A stretch of 64,000 bases of DNA from Lachnospira sp. UBA4346 (GCA_002394205.1 DGTC01000020.1:40975-104974); one strand, 5' to 3'; shown: positions 9,011-17,660, counted from the stretch's first letter. A program made the numbers and translations. The notes: generated by a model from the sequence alone, not told the origin.

Positions 9011-9661
9011 GAAGGATAAGAAAATATGCACTGGTATAATTTATACACAAGCAGTAATGATTAATATGAGTAAGTTGCCAGATAGACCAGTGCCTGATAT
9101 AGATTGAAACAGGTACAGTAGTGGTGTAAATAACATTGGTAAAATGCCATTTGCATAATGTACCTCCGGGTTCCGTATAAAAATACAGTACGGACCCTTA
9201 CATAGAATAAAAAGTAAATAGTTAAACATAAGAAAAATAAGTTTAATGAGAAAATTCGTTTAATTATTAAGAAAAATGAAAGAAAAATAGGAAAAACATA
9301 CTATTCGTTTTTGATAAAAGATGTTATAATTATGATATAAATGTGATAAGAATAGAGGTACGGCGCAAATAAATTGTGTGATTTAACAAGGTATCAGAAG
9401 AATGGAGATGATAAAATAATAAAAAGGTAATGGATACTATTTGCATAGGATTGGAATGATGAGTTTTGTTTATATGATTAGGGGAAGCGTAGATGCGATA
9501 GTAGACAGTATAGGGTGGAAAGCATTGTTATAAATAGAAAAGTGTAAGTCATCAGTAAATGTAATAAAATCGGAACTTATTACACACAAAGATAAGTACG
9601 CAGCCCGGGGCATCAACAGGTTACGACAGAATATGCGTATAAGGGAAGAGAGGATAGAATT
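9011..9661. other. Long AT-rich intergenic leader before the chemotaxis receptor
   Basis: No credible gene. A stem-loop at 9168-9197 (GGGTTCCGTA with TACGGACCC) is visible. TTGATA at 9311 may be a -35, but its -10 is poor. TACGCA (9597-9602) pairs with TGCGTA (9634-9639) just before the next gene. No known riboswitch was recognised. Confidence 0.4.
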
Positions 9662-11170
9662 ATGTTAACGACGAAAAAAGCACTTACACCGGAACAGTGG
9701 AGAAGGTCGAACCGTGTTATGGGTGCGACTATGATTATAGTTTATATTATTTATGCAATTGTAGCAGTATTAGAGCCTAGTGCAATATTGGATTTGCCAA
9801 ATTGGGCATTTATCGTATTGTATGGCATATCAATTGTGTATACAATATATTATGTACAGAAGCATGCAACGGAAAAGAAGGCAATGGTATATTTGTGTTC
9901 AGATTTTACATTCTGTTATTCAGTATTAGTCTTTACACAGCCGGCATCAGTTATGGTTCTTGTATTTCCTGTTATCATGGCATTTATTGTATATTTAAAT
10001 ACGAAGGTCATTTTGCTTGCATCACAGGTTAGTTTGGCGATTTGTGTTGCGAAAATGATACAGATTGTTGTAATAGGAAGCTCATATAGTGAATTAAATC
10101 TCGCAATGCTTGTATTAATGGGTTGTATTATCTGTGCATATGGTGGTATTCAGACAACAAGACTGCTGGTAGCATATAGCAAAGAAGATATGCATGTTAT
10201 TGAAGAAAAGATTGCGCAGCAGGAACTTGTGGCAAGAGAAGTAAGCAATACGGTAGAAGAGTTAGACGGTGCATTTAAGTCTGTAATGTCACATTTTACA
10301 GAAATCAATAGATATGTAGATAATACTTCAGAGGCAATCAGTGCGATTGCAGACGGTTCAGAGACAACAGCACAACAGGCGCAGACACAGGCACAGATGA
10401 CAAGTGAGATTCAGGATCGCCTTGAAAATACAAGTGCAACGACACAGGAAGCAGTTGCAACAGTAAAAGAATTACATAATATTATTCAGACAGGTAAGAC
10501 AAGTTCAGATGAATTAGAAGAACAGTCACATTTAGTAGATCAGAATACAGAAGAAATTTCGCAGACAGTTGGTAAACTTGTAGACGAAGTAGGACGTGTA
10601 TCAGATATTACATCTTCAATTCTTGCCATTTCCTCACAGACGAATCTGTTAGCTTTGAATGCTTCGATTGAAGCTGCCAGAGCAGGAGAAGCAGGAAAGG
10701 GATTTGCCGTTGTTGCAGATCAGATTCGAGAACTTGCAGAAGAAACACGTAAATCAACAGAGATGATTACACAGATTATTGGAGAACTTGTTAATGTTAC
10801 AGAACATACAAAGCAGGGTATTGAAAAGTCTGTTGAAAGTATTCGTATTCAGCGTGAAAAAGTCAAATAAGTAAATGACGGATACAGAAGTATGGAACAG
10901 GATATTCAGACACTTGTTGAAGGTATGGATGTGGCAAGTACAGAAATAGAAGCTGTAATGAATGCAAATCATACAATTGTAGATGGCGTGACAACACTTT
11001 CACAGATTTCAGAAGAAATATCATCAAGTACGCAGTCAAGTAAAGGTGATATTGATAAACTTGTAACACGTTTGAAAGATTTTTCACATATTGTTGATGA
11101 TACATTTGAACGTTTGTTGCACTTAGAAGAAACAGCATCTGTAGGAAGTTCTGAGATTCCGGAAGAATAG
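9662..11170 (+). pseudogene. Methyl-accepting chemotaxis protein split by one in-frame stop
   Basis: A 402-codon frame ends in TAA at 10868-10870, and the same frame continues unbroken to 11170 with matching content (NDGYRSMEQDIQTLVEGMD). The whole is ~502 codons. The N-terminus holds about six membrane helices (residues ~20-185) with no large outer domain. The signalling hairpin tip is intact (LAISSQTNLLALNASIEAARAGEAGKGFAVVA). The stop cuts the C-terminal helix, which must return to pair with the first. There is no frame change, only a single nonsense codon. It could be a recent pseudogene, a sequencing error, or a truncated receptor. A terminator follows the full frame. Confidence 0.8.
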
Positions 11171-11243
11171 TTATTCAAGCGGATAACTTTTTTGGGAGCA
11201 GAATAATGAAATATAATTATAGTTGTAATATTTAGTGAAAATA

Positions 11244-11286
11244 TAGGCTCTGGTAGAAATGAAAATAACTGCCGGAGCCTATTTAC
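11244..11286 (+). terminator. Terminator after the chemotaxis receptor
   Basis: TAGGCTCTGGTAG pairs with CTGCCGGAGCCTA (two G-U pairs), followed by TTTA. Confidence 0.65.
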
Positions 11287-11425
11287 TGCTTCATAGGATT
11301 GCGTTGTCAGGTTATACAAATTTAAGCCATACCTTTTGATACCCAAATCTTTATAAAGATATTTCATAGAGCTATTTAATAAATAATAAATTTCGTAAAA
11401 TATTTCGAACGGAAAGGGAGCACCA

Positions 11426-11980
11426 ATGGATAATAAGAAACGATGCGCATGGGTTCCAATGAAGAATCCGCGTTATGTAGCATATCACGATACGGAATGG
11501 GGAAAGGCAAGTTATGACGATGCATACTTATATGAAATGCTCATATTAGAATGTTTTCAGGCAGGATTGTCATGGGAGATTATTCTGAATAAACGAGAAG
11601 CATTTCGTGTGGCATTTGACGGATTTAATCCGGAAAAGGTTGCTTCTTATAACGAAGAGAAAATCGAAGAACTTGTAAATGATGCAGGAATTATCAGGCA
11701 TCGCAAGAAGATAGAAGGAGCGGTTATCAATACAAGAATATTTCTTGTAATCCAACAGGAATATGGGACATTTGCAAAATATTTATGGTCATTTACGGAC
11801 GGGAATGTCATTGTCAATACGGATGACATGCTGCGTACAACATCTCCATTATCCGACGCAGTTTCTAAAGATATGAAAAAAAGAGGGATGAAGTATGTAG
11901 GTTCGACGACGATTTATTCCTATTTGCAGGCAGTTGGAGTTATTAATGACCATGCATGTGACTGTGCATTTCGCTGGTAG
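11426..11980 (+). CDS. tag: DNA-3-methyladenine glycosylase I
   Basis: 184 residues, normal length for Tag. It excises 3-methyladenine from alkylated DNA. Family motifs: RCAWVP at the N-terminus, YHDTEWG (residues ~20-26), ECFQAGLSWEIIL with the catalytic-region glutamate, and the C-terminal HACDCAFRW. C7, H21, H176 and a C-terminal cysteine probably form the zinc snap. It has a strong GGAAAGGGAG site and is a single-gene unit. Confidence 0.95.
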   Translation: MDNKKRCAWVPMKNPRYVAYHDTEWGKASYDDAYLYEMLILECFQAGLSWEIILNKREAFRVAFDGFNPEKVASYNEEKIEELVNDAGIIRHRKKIEGAVINTRIFLVIQQEYGTFAKYLWSFTDGNVIVNTDDMLRTTSPLSDAVSKDMKKRGMKYVGSTTIYSYLQAVGVINDHACDCAFRW

Positions 11981-12043
11981 GTTGACGTAAGATAAAGGAT
12001 TGATCCAGTGAAAAATATTACAAATATTATAGAAAATGTTTTG

Positions 12044-12070
12044 AGGAATGTCATTGACATTCCTTATTTT
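12044..12070 (+). terminator. Hairpin terminator after tag
   Basis: AGGAATGTCA and TGACATTCCT form a perfect stem around one base, followed by TATTTTT. The TTGACA inside it could also be a -35, so the role is not certain. Confidence 0.55.
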
Positions 12071-12080
12071 TATATTAAAA

Positions 12081-12104
12081 TAATAATAGGAATTACTATT
12101 ATTA
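12081..12104 (+). promoter_or_regulatory. PerR/Fur-type operator upstream of the repressor gene
   Basis: TAATAATAG and CTATTATTA form a perfect 9-bp inverted repeat around GAATTA. A closely related site lies before rubrerythrin, so the repressor probably controls both itself and rubrerythrin. Confidence 0.55.
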
Positions 12105-12257
12105 TATAATTCAGATGCCTGTTTTATATCTTTTGGTATTGAAATCTTGCCCAAAGGAACAGAACTATCTGCGTTTGCATAGATTTTTGCATGCAGATAG
12201 ATAAGGATGTGCAGGAATACGGAATTATTTGATAGAAATAGAAAAGGAAGAATGAAT

Positions 12258-12656
12258 ATGGCGGTAATCAAACATAGTAAACAAAGAGATGCAATCAGAC
12301 AGTTTCTAATGTCAAGAACGGATCATCCGACAGCGGAGGTTGTTTATGCAAATGTAATCAAAGAATTTCCGAGCATCAGTCTTGGAACGGTATATCGCAA
12401 TCTGTCTTTTCTGGTAGAGAACGGGCAGGCAATCAAGGTACCTTGTGAGGACGGTTCGGTACATTTTGATGGAAATGTACATCCGCATTATCATTTTCAA
12501 TGCAAGACATGTGGTGCCGTATTAGATTTGGACATGGATGGAATAGAGGAAGCACAGAGCCTTAACCGGGCAGCGGCGGCGAATTTTAAAGGAATGATAG
12601 ATGGAAACGTAACATTTTTCTACGGAACATGTCCGGATTGTATGATGAAACAGTGA
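12258..12656 (+). CDS. perR: Fur family repressor, PerR-like
   Basis: 132 residues from the chosen ATG. That start is preferred because the GGAAG site is 7 bp away; the ATG at 12252 is too close. Winged-helix domain at residues ~8-75 (HPTAEVVYANVI, SLGTVYRNLSFLV). The metal/dimer domain contains HPHYHFQCKTCG and a final CPDCM, the two CxxC pairs of the structural zinc site. PerR members sense peroxide by histidine oxidation. The gene precedes rubrerythrin, a classic PerR target, and both have a similar AT-rich palindrome upstream. PerR rather than Fur is inferred from this context. Confidence 0.88.
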   Translation: MAVIKHSKQRDAIRQFLMSRTDHPTAEVVYANVIKEFPSISLGTVYRNLSFLVENGQAIKVPCEDGSVHFDGNVHPHYHFQCKTCGAVLDLDMDGIEEAQSLNRAAAANFKGMIDGNVTFFYGTCPDCMMKQ

Positions 12657-12728
12657 GATAAATCCACCTGTTCATCAGAAAAGACCGTAACGGTTTCTGA
12701 ATCATAATAATATAATATCAATAACAAA

Positions 12729-12745
12729 ATAGGAATGATTACTAT
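12729..12745 (+). promoter_or_regulatory. PerR-box-like operator of rubrerythrin gene
   Basis: ATAGGAAT-G-ATTACTAT is an 8-1-8 inverted repeat with one mismatch. It fits the 7-1-7 layout of PerR boxes and ends 5 bp before the -35 of the rubrerythrin promoter. Confidence 0.6.
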
Positions 12746-12750
12746 TATTA

Positions 12751-12779
12751 TTGACAAATAATCTCAACTATGATATAGT
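12751..12779 (+). promoter_or_regulatory. Promoter of rubrerythrin gene
   Basis: TTGACA, 17 bp, TATAGT, directly downstream of the PerR-like box. The leader to the ATG is about 120 bases. Confidence 0.75.
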
Positions 12780-12905
12780 AAGAGCATAGAAAACAGTGAG
12801 TGCGATAATCTGATGTGTATACAATATGATTCATGCACGGATATTATCAGAAATTGACTGTCGTAACGAAAATTATATATATGAAAAGAAAAGGAGAATA
12901 CGGTT

Positions 12906-13445
12906 ATGAAATTTGTATGTTCAGTATGTGGTTATGTTTATGAAGGCGATGCAGCTCCAGCAGAATGTCCGGTATGTCATGTAGGACCAGAAAAGTTCAT
13001 CGCACAGGGCGAAGAGAAGGTATGGGCTTCAGAGCATGTTGTCGGTGTAGCAAAGGGTGTCAGCGAAGATATCTTAGCTGATTTGAGAGCAAATTTTGAA
13101 GGAGAATGTTCAGAAGTAGGTATGTACCTTGCAATGGCAAGAGTTGCACACAGAGAAGGATATCCTGAAATCGGCCTTTACTATGAAAAGGCAGCTTACG
13201 AAGAAGCAGAACATGCAGCAAAGTTTGCTGAATTACTTGGTGAAGTCGTAACAGACAGCACAAAGAAGAACCTTGAGATGCGTGTAGAAGCAGAAAACGG
13301 TGCAACAGCCGGCAAGACAGACCTTGCAAAGAGAGCAAAAGCTGCCAACCTCGATGCAATCCATGACACAGTACATGAAATGGCAAGAGACGAGGCTAGA
13401 CACGGCAAGGCATTTGAGGGATTGTTAAAGAGATACTTCGGTTAA
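12906..13445 (+). CDS. rbr: Reverse rubrerythrin (NADH peroxidase type)
   Basis: 179 residues with the rubredoxin domain first: CSVCGY and CPVC give four iron cysteines (C5, C8, C21, C24). A ferritin-like four-helix domain follows, with the di-iron glutamates in EGECSEVGMYLAM, EEAEHAAKFAELLGE and DEARHGKAF. This reversed order is typical of clostridial peroxide reductases that take electrons from NADH via rubredoxin and clear H2O2/O2. It has a strong AAAGGAG site, its own promoter and PerR-like box, and a strong terminator. Confidence 0.95.
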   Translation: MKFVCSVCGYVYEGDAAPAECPVCHVGPEKFIAQGEEKVWASEHVVGVAKGVSEDILADLRANFEGECSEVGMYLAMARVAHREGYPEIGLYYEKAAYEEAEHAAKFAELLGEVVTDSTKKNLEMRVEAENGATAGKTDLAKRAKAANLDAIHDTVHEMARDEARHGKAFEGLLKRYFG

Positions 13446-13460
13446 GCTACAAGCTATGCA

Positions 13461-13524
13461 TAGATAAAATAAAATCACTTGGGAGGGAGCTTGCTCACTG
13501 CCAAGTGATTTTTATTTTATCTAT
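13461..13524 (+). terminator. Terminator of rubrerythrin gene
   Basis: AGATAAAATAAAATCACTTGG pairs almost fully with the sequence at 13501-13523 around an 18-base GC-richer loop. Confidence 0.85.
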
Positions 13525-13779
13525 ATACGGAGTACAAGAAAAGCAGCATATATACGGTGAATACTGGAAGTCTTATTATGGTACGTATTATGCGAGTGCA
13601 TATTAAGCATGGTAAAATTGCATATCAAAGCATATTTTGGAATCAGGAATATTACAATACACAGCATAAAGTGGCTGAAAACAAACTGTCAGACAAAAGA
13701 GAGTGAAAATGTGAAAATTGTTATAAATTTATCATATATTGATAATTAAATAACAATTAAGAAAAAATAAAAAAAGTAT

Positions 13780-13808
13780 TTGACAAATTAAACAAAGGTG
13801 TGTATTAT
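13780..13808 (+). promoter_or_regulatory. Promoter of the six-hairpin RNA
   Basis: Perfect TTGACA (13780-13785), 17-bp spacer, TATTAT (13803-13808), within an A/T-rich upstream element. It predicts a transcript starting near 13815. Confidence 0.75.
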
Positions 13809-13814
13809 AATAAG

Positions 13815-14258
13815 TACAAAGAGACATCGAAAGAAAACAATTAAGAGATGGCGGCGAGAGCTTCACCGGATTGCAATATGTTTTCATTAGAATCTATTCG
13901 ATATTGAGCGATATGGCGAGAGCTTCATTGAACGACGATGCGATAGATAAGAACGTAAGATAAGAATCTATGAGGAGGAATGGCGGCGAGAGCTTCACCA
14001 GACTGAATAAGATAGAACCTTTTGAGAGAACGGCAAGAGCTTCATTTGATGAAAAGGAAGATATCACATAGAAATTCCATTTAGCAGTAGGAACGATGGC
14101 GAGAGCTTCATCAATCTGAAAGAAAAGAATAACTTAGAAAAGTGGCGAGAGCTTCACTTGACGACAGTTAAAGAATCTTACAAGATGTCTGAGAAACTCG
14201 TAAATGTATAAAAAATAAGGGCATTTACCTAGTGATAGGCAGATGTCCTTATTTTATG
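13815..14258 (+). ncRNA. Candidate structured small RNA with six repeated hairpins
   Basis: About 440 bases from a consensus promoter to a strong terminator, with no ORF of useful length. The core GCGAGAGCTTCA occurs six times, starting at 13854, 13916, 13986, 14033 (one change, GCAAGAGCTTCA), 14099 and 14145, spaced 46-70 bases. Each core can fold as GC-GAGA-GC with a UU bulge, closed by a flanking stem that varies but stays paired: AAGUG/CACUU in copy 6, GAUG/CAUC in copy 5, AUG/CAU in copy 2, and UGGCG/CACCA with one mismatch in copy 3. Spacers share little beyond local pairings. I do not recognise the family. A protein or RNA sponge is one reading. The core can also be read as tiny ORFs beginning Met-Ala-Arg-Ala-Ser. 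Confidence 0.65.
14211..14258 (+). terminator. Terminator of the six-hairpin RNA
   Basis: AAAATAAGGGCAT pairs with ATGTCCTTATTTT around a loop of about 16 bases; the U-rich 3' arm serves as the tail. Confidence 0.8.
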
Positions 14259-14370
14259 TGCATTATTTTCTATTAGAATTTAAAAGATTTCCATATTTTA
14301 TGTGAGAAAATGCATTTGGTTTCCTATATGCAATTTAAATCGTTAAAGATTAAAAATAAAATGGAACTAT

Positions 14371-15435
14371 TTATTTTCTCGTTTCTTCAATCAACTCCAT
14401 AATTGTCTCAATGGCATTGCTTTGGCTGCTCTGTTTCATGGCTTCGATATATGTTGTGCGGTTGTTATATAATTCCATGACTGCATCAAATAAAGAATCC
14501 GGTGTGATGTCTTCTTCTTCCAGAACAGAAGAATAACCATGCTCTTTAAATGACTTGGCGTTGAGAATCTGGTCGCCGCGGCTGGCACTGGCAGAAAGTG
14601 GAATCAGAAGGTTTGGCTTGTGCAGTGCAAGCAATTCGCAAATGGCATTGGCACCGGCTCTTGATACGACAATATCAGCCATTGCAAAGAAGTCACGCAT
14701 CTGCTGGTTGATGTATTCAAACTGTACATAGCCTTCGATATTATGAAAAGATTCATCCATTTTGCCTTTGCCACACAGATGAACGACCTGAAAATGTTCT
14801 AACAGACGTGGTAGAACCGAACGAACAGCTTCATTGACACGAACGGCACCGGTACTTCCGCCAACGACCATAAGAACAGGTTTATTTGCTGTGAAATGAC
14901 AGTAATCAAGGGCCGCAAGACGGTTACCGCTTAATAATTCCTGACGAATCGGAGAGCCTGATAATACAGCTTTGTCGGCAGGAAGATATTTTACGGTTTC
15001 CGGGAAATTACAGCAAATCTTCGTAGCACCACGCATGGCGATACGGTTTGCAAGTCCCGGTGTCATATCTGATTCGTGAATGATAACAGGGATATGCTTA
15101 TGACTGGCTGCAAGAACAACAGGAACGGATACAAAACCCCCTTTTGAGAAGATAATATCCGGTTTAATTTTACGCATCAATGCACGTGCCTGCCGATATC
15201 CGTTTAAGACACGGAATGGATCTGTTAAATTCTTTAAACTCTTGTAACGGCGTAATTTTCCGGAAGAAATTCCGTAATAAGGAACCTCCTGCTCAGTAAT
15301 GAGTTTCTTTTCAATTCCTTCATAAGAACCAATATAGAATACTTCGTAACCAGCTTCCTTTAGGGAAGGAAGTAACGCAATATTTGGCGTAACGTGTCCG
15401 GCAGTTCCGCCACCGGTTAAGATAATTCGTTTCAT
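14371..15435 (-). CDS. murG: UDP-GlcNAc:lipid I GlcNAc transferase MurG
   Basis: 354 residues, a GT28 enzyme that adds GlcNAc to lipid I to make lipid II on the inner face of the membrane. The GGGTAGHVTPN loop (residues ~8-18), HESDMTPGLANR, and the second glycine-rich loop VVGGSTGAVRVNEAV are intact. SRAGANAICELLAL carries the UDP-GlcNAc-binding glutamate. It is away from the dcw cluster, as often in Lachnospiraceae. It lies downstream of a radical-SAM gene, with a long hairpin between them. Confidence 0.96.
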   Translation of the reverse strand: MKRIILTGGGTAGHVTPNIALLPSLKEAGYEVFYIGSYEGIEKKLITEQEVPYYGISSGKLRRYKSLKNLTDPFRVLNGYRQARALMRKIKPDIIFSKGGFVSVPVVLAASHKHIPVIIHESDMTPGLANRIAMRGATKICCNFPETVKYLPADKAVLSGSPIRQELLSGNRLAALDYCHFTANKPVLMVVGGSTGAVRVNEAVRSVLPRLLEHFQVVHLCGKGKMDESFHNIEGYVQFEYINQQMRDFFAMADIVVSRAGANAICELLALHKPNLLIPLSASASRGDQILNAKSFKEHGYSSVLEEEDITPDSLFDAVMELYNNRTTYIEAMKQSSQSNAIETIMELIEETRK

Positions 15436-15512
15436 AATAATCTCCGTTCTGAAGCATAGATATAATTTAGAAAATAAGAAAGCAATATATGATTATAGAG
15501 CGTGTATTTTGG

Positions 15513-15557
15513 ATTTCCATATTTATTGTGATGCTTCAACACAATAAATACGGAAAT
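15513..15557 (-). other. 18-bp stem-loop between the radical-SAM gene and murG
   Basis: ATTTCCATATTTATTGTG and CACAATAAATACGGAAAT surround a 9-base loop. The single imperfect pair is A-C on the plus strand but G-U on the minus strand, so the hairpin is best formed in the minus transcript. No clear U-run follows. It may be an attenuator or an RNA processing/stability element. Confidence 0.55.
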
Positions 15558-15573
15558 GGAACTTTGAAATAAT

Positions 15574-16374
15574 TTATTTGTTTGAAAAACGTTCCTTAAA
15601 GCTGCAATGCGCACATAAATCTTCAACGGCACGTCTGGCATGCCAGCCTTTTACAATACGTTGGCTGCGTTCATTTGCAATAATATCTGCAAAATCTGTT
15701 GTGAAAATATTACCAAGCGGCATCACACCATTTCCATCCAGACAACAGGGAACGACAGTTCCGTCACATAAAATGGCAACATGATTTCTGACACCCTGAC
15801 AGAATCCACGGTCATTATAGTATGTGCTGTCAAGAGACGGCCATTCGAAAGGTGACTGAACATTGACATAGAGGTGCCGTTTGATGGTACAGTTGCGTTC
15901 GCCAAAGATGGTTGGATCTTTTTTCGTGTTCCACAGTCGCAGCGAAATCTCAGTTTCTGTCTGCGCAGTTAAAATATTGCAGCTGTCAAACAGTTCATGA
16001 ATATAAGTGTCCATATCAATGCAGTCGTTATCGTCTGCACTGTGTAAAGATACATTGATCTGATGAACTGGATGCGTCAGCAATACAGGTAGATTTTTGT
16101 AGAGCAGAGTTGCATTGGTTGTTAAATTCACCGTCATATTTGCCTTTTCACAGATTTGCAGAAGCTCTTCAAAATGCGGATGCAGGAGCGGTTCGCCCTT
16201 AACATGCAGGTAAATGTAATTGGTAAATGGGCGTATCTGTGCGATGACATGTGCAAATTCATCTACCGACATAAAATGCGGAGGGCGCAATGTCTCCTGA
16301 CAGAAAGAACAGTGCAGATTGCAGGAACTTGTTATTTCTATATATATGCGCTTAAAGCGTGCAACACTACCCAT
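15574..16374 (-). CDS. Radical SAM protein with SPASM-like C-terminus
   Basis: 266 residues. The radical-SAM cluster motif is at C18, C22 and C25 (SSCNLHCSFC); a GEPLLHP motif follows. The C-terminal part has cysteines spaced like a SPASM/Twitch auxiliary cluster (LCDGTVVPCCLDGNG and LCAHCSF). Such proteins modify peptides or other proteins, or small molecules; the substrate is unknown here. It starts one base after the stop of the upstream TSCPD gene, so the two are probably translationally coupled. No precursor peptide gene was found beside it. Confidence 0.85.
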   Translation of the reverse strand: MGSVARFKRIYIEITSSCNLHCSFCQETLRPPHFMSVDEFAHVIAQIRPFTNYIYLHVKGEPLLHPHFEELLQICEKANMTVNLTTNATLLYKNLPVLLTHPVHQINVSLHSADDNDCIDMDTYIHELFDSCNILTAQTETEISLRLWNTKKDPTIFGERNCTIKRHLYVNVQSPFEWPSLDSTYYNDRGFCQGVRNHVAILCDGTVVPCCLDGNGVMPLGNIFTTDFADIIANERSQRIVKGWHARRAVEDLCAHCSFKERFSNK

Positions 16375-16375
16375 T

Positions 16376-16624
16376 TTACATCTCAGATTCTTTGTACTGC
16401 TTTAAGGCACGTGCTAACTGGTCAGGGCAGGATGTCGGACGAAAGCCGCATTTAACACCTTCTAAACGGCTGATTACTTCATCAATATCCATACCTTCAG
16501 CAAGCAGGGAAACACCTTGTGTATTGCCATTACAGCCACCGGTAAATTTTACATTTGTTAATTTATTGTCAACGACATCAAAATCAATGGCGCTTGAACA
16601 GACACCAGAAGTTTTATATCTCAT
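16376..16624 (-). CDS. TSCPD domain protein
   Basis: 82 residues from the ATG 6 bp after a GGAG site; a start 30 bases further upstream is less likely. The TSCPD motif (RPTSCPDQLARALKQ) and the GGCNGNTQGVSLLAEGM block identify the small TIGR03905-like family, related to the C-terminal domain of some ribonucleotide reductases. Function unknown; the cysteines suggest metal binding. It is coupled with the downstream radical-SAM gene. Confidence 0.85.
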   Translation of the reverse strand: MRYKTSGVCSSAIDFDVVDNKLTNVKFTGGCNGNTQGVSLLAEGMDIDEVISRLEGVKCGFRPTSCPDQLARALKQYKESEM

Positions 16625-16868
16625 TCTTTTCTCCATTCTGAAGCGATTTGTCATGTTTTATCTGCAACGCTTCGTTTTTTTATTTCTTTATCATGCAGAC
16701 TGCAACTGATTATAGCACACCGCAGGGAAAATTGAAATGTTTATATGGGATTGTTTTGGAGAGGACAGGGATTTTTATGATCAAATTTTTATCGGGGACT
16801 TGACGGAATGAGTTCTTGTCTGATAACGTAAAGATAGTTTACGATTATATAGAAATGGAGAATGAAAC

Positions 16869-17561
16869 ATGATTGGTATTATTGGTGCAATGGATGAAGA
16901 GGTTGCTCAGATTGTTGAGGCAATGCAGGTTACAAAGACAGAAGAAAAGGCGCAGATGACATTTCATCAGGGAACACTTGGCGGTAAGGATGTTGTTGTT
17001 GTCCGCAGCGGAATCGGCAAAGTCAATGCGGCTGTATGCACACAGATTCTTGTGGATGATTTTGGTGCAGATGCGGTTATCAATACAGGTATCGCAGGTT
17101 CGTTAAAAGCAGAAATTGATATTGCAGATGTTGTTATTTCCAGTGATGTATTACATCATGATATGGATGCAACAGGATTTGGTTATGCGTTAGGTCAGAT
17201 TCCAAGAATGGATACGTTGTCATTCCCGGCAGATAAGCGATTGATTGAATTGGCAGAGAAGAGCTGTAAGAAGGCAGTTCCGGAGATTGGTGTTCATGTA
17301 GGAAGAGTTGTCAGTGGAGATCAGTTCGTTTCTGATAAGGAAGTAAAGAATCGTATTTCAGAAAATTTTGACGGCTATTGTACAGAGATGGAAGGTGCTG
17401 CAATTGCACAGGCTGCTTACTTAAATCACATTCCATTTGTTATTTTAAGAGCAATTTCGGATAAAGCAGATGACAGTGCAACGATGGACTACCCAACATT
17501 TGAAAAGCAGGCAATTCACAATTCTGTGTTGCTGATTAAAGAATTGGTTGCAAATATCTAA
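16869..17561 (+). CDS. mtnN: 5'-methylthioadenosine/S-adenosylhomocysteine nucleosidase
   Basis: 230 residues, normal length. It cleaves adenine from MTA and SAH, recycling SAM by-products. IGIIGAMDEEV holds the N-terminal catalytic-region acid; SGIGKVNAAVCTQIL, EMEGAAIAQ and RAISDKAD (catalytic Asp) are intact. It has an AATGGAG site and a single-gene layout with a strong terminator. Confidence 0.96.
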   Translation: MIGIIGAMDEEVAQIVEAMQVTKTEEKAQMTFHQGTLGGKDVVVVRSGIGKVNAAVCTQILVDDFGADAVINTGIAGSLKAEIDIADVVISSDVLHHDMDATGFGYALGQIPRMDTLSFPADKRLIELAEKSCKKAVPEIGVHVGRVVSGDQFVSDKEVKNRISENFDGYCTEMEGAAIAQAAYLNHIPFVILRAISDKADDSATMDYPTFEKQAIHNSVLLIKELVANI

Positions 17562-17617
17562 AAAATTTTCTACAAAGATTAAAATGTGTGACAATAAAAA
17601 TGAATATTATAATCAAC

Positions 17618-17660
17618 ATGCCAGTGGAATTGAGTTTTATCAATTCCACTGGCATTTTTT
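17618..17660 (+). terminator. Terminator of mtnN
   Basis: Perfect 15-bp stem ATGCCAGTGGAATTG / CAATTCCACTGGCAT with an 8-base loop and six T. Confidence 0.95.

Noticed and set aside
9340..9660. Riboswitch (lysine or cyclic-di-GMP) before the chemotaxis receptor
   Set aside because: AGAGGTACGGCGC and GGTTAC fragments are suggestive, but the conserved cores of both classes are missing.
13578..13706. 42-codon frame upstream of the six-hairpin RNA
   Set aside because: It has a passable GGAAG site but no recognisable content, and it lies in AT-rich sequence between a terminator and a promoter; not enough to call a gene.
13848..14160. CRISPR array
   Set aside because: The repeats are only 12-15 bases, spacing varies 46-70, and there are no cas genes; promoter, terminator and stem covariation fit an RNA better.
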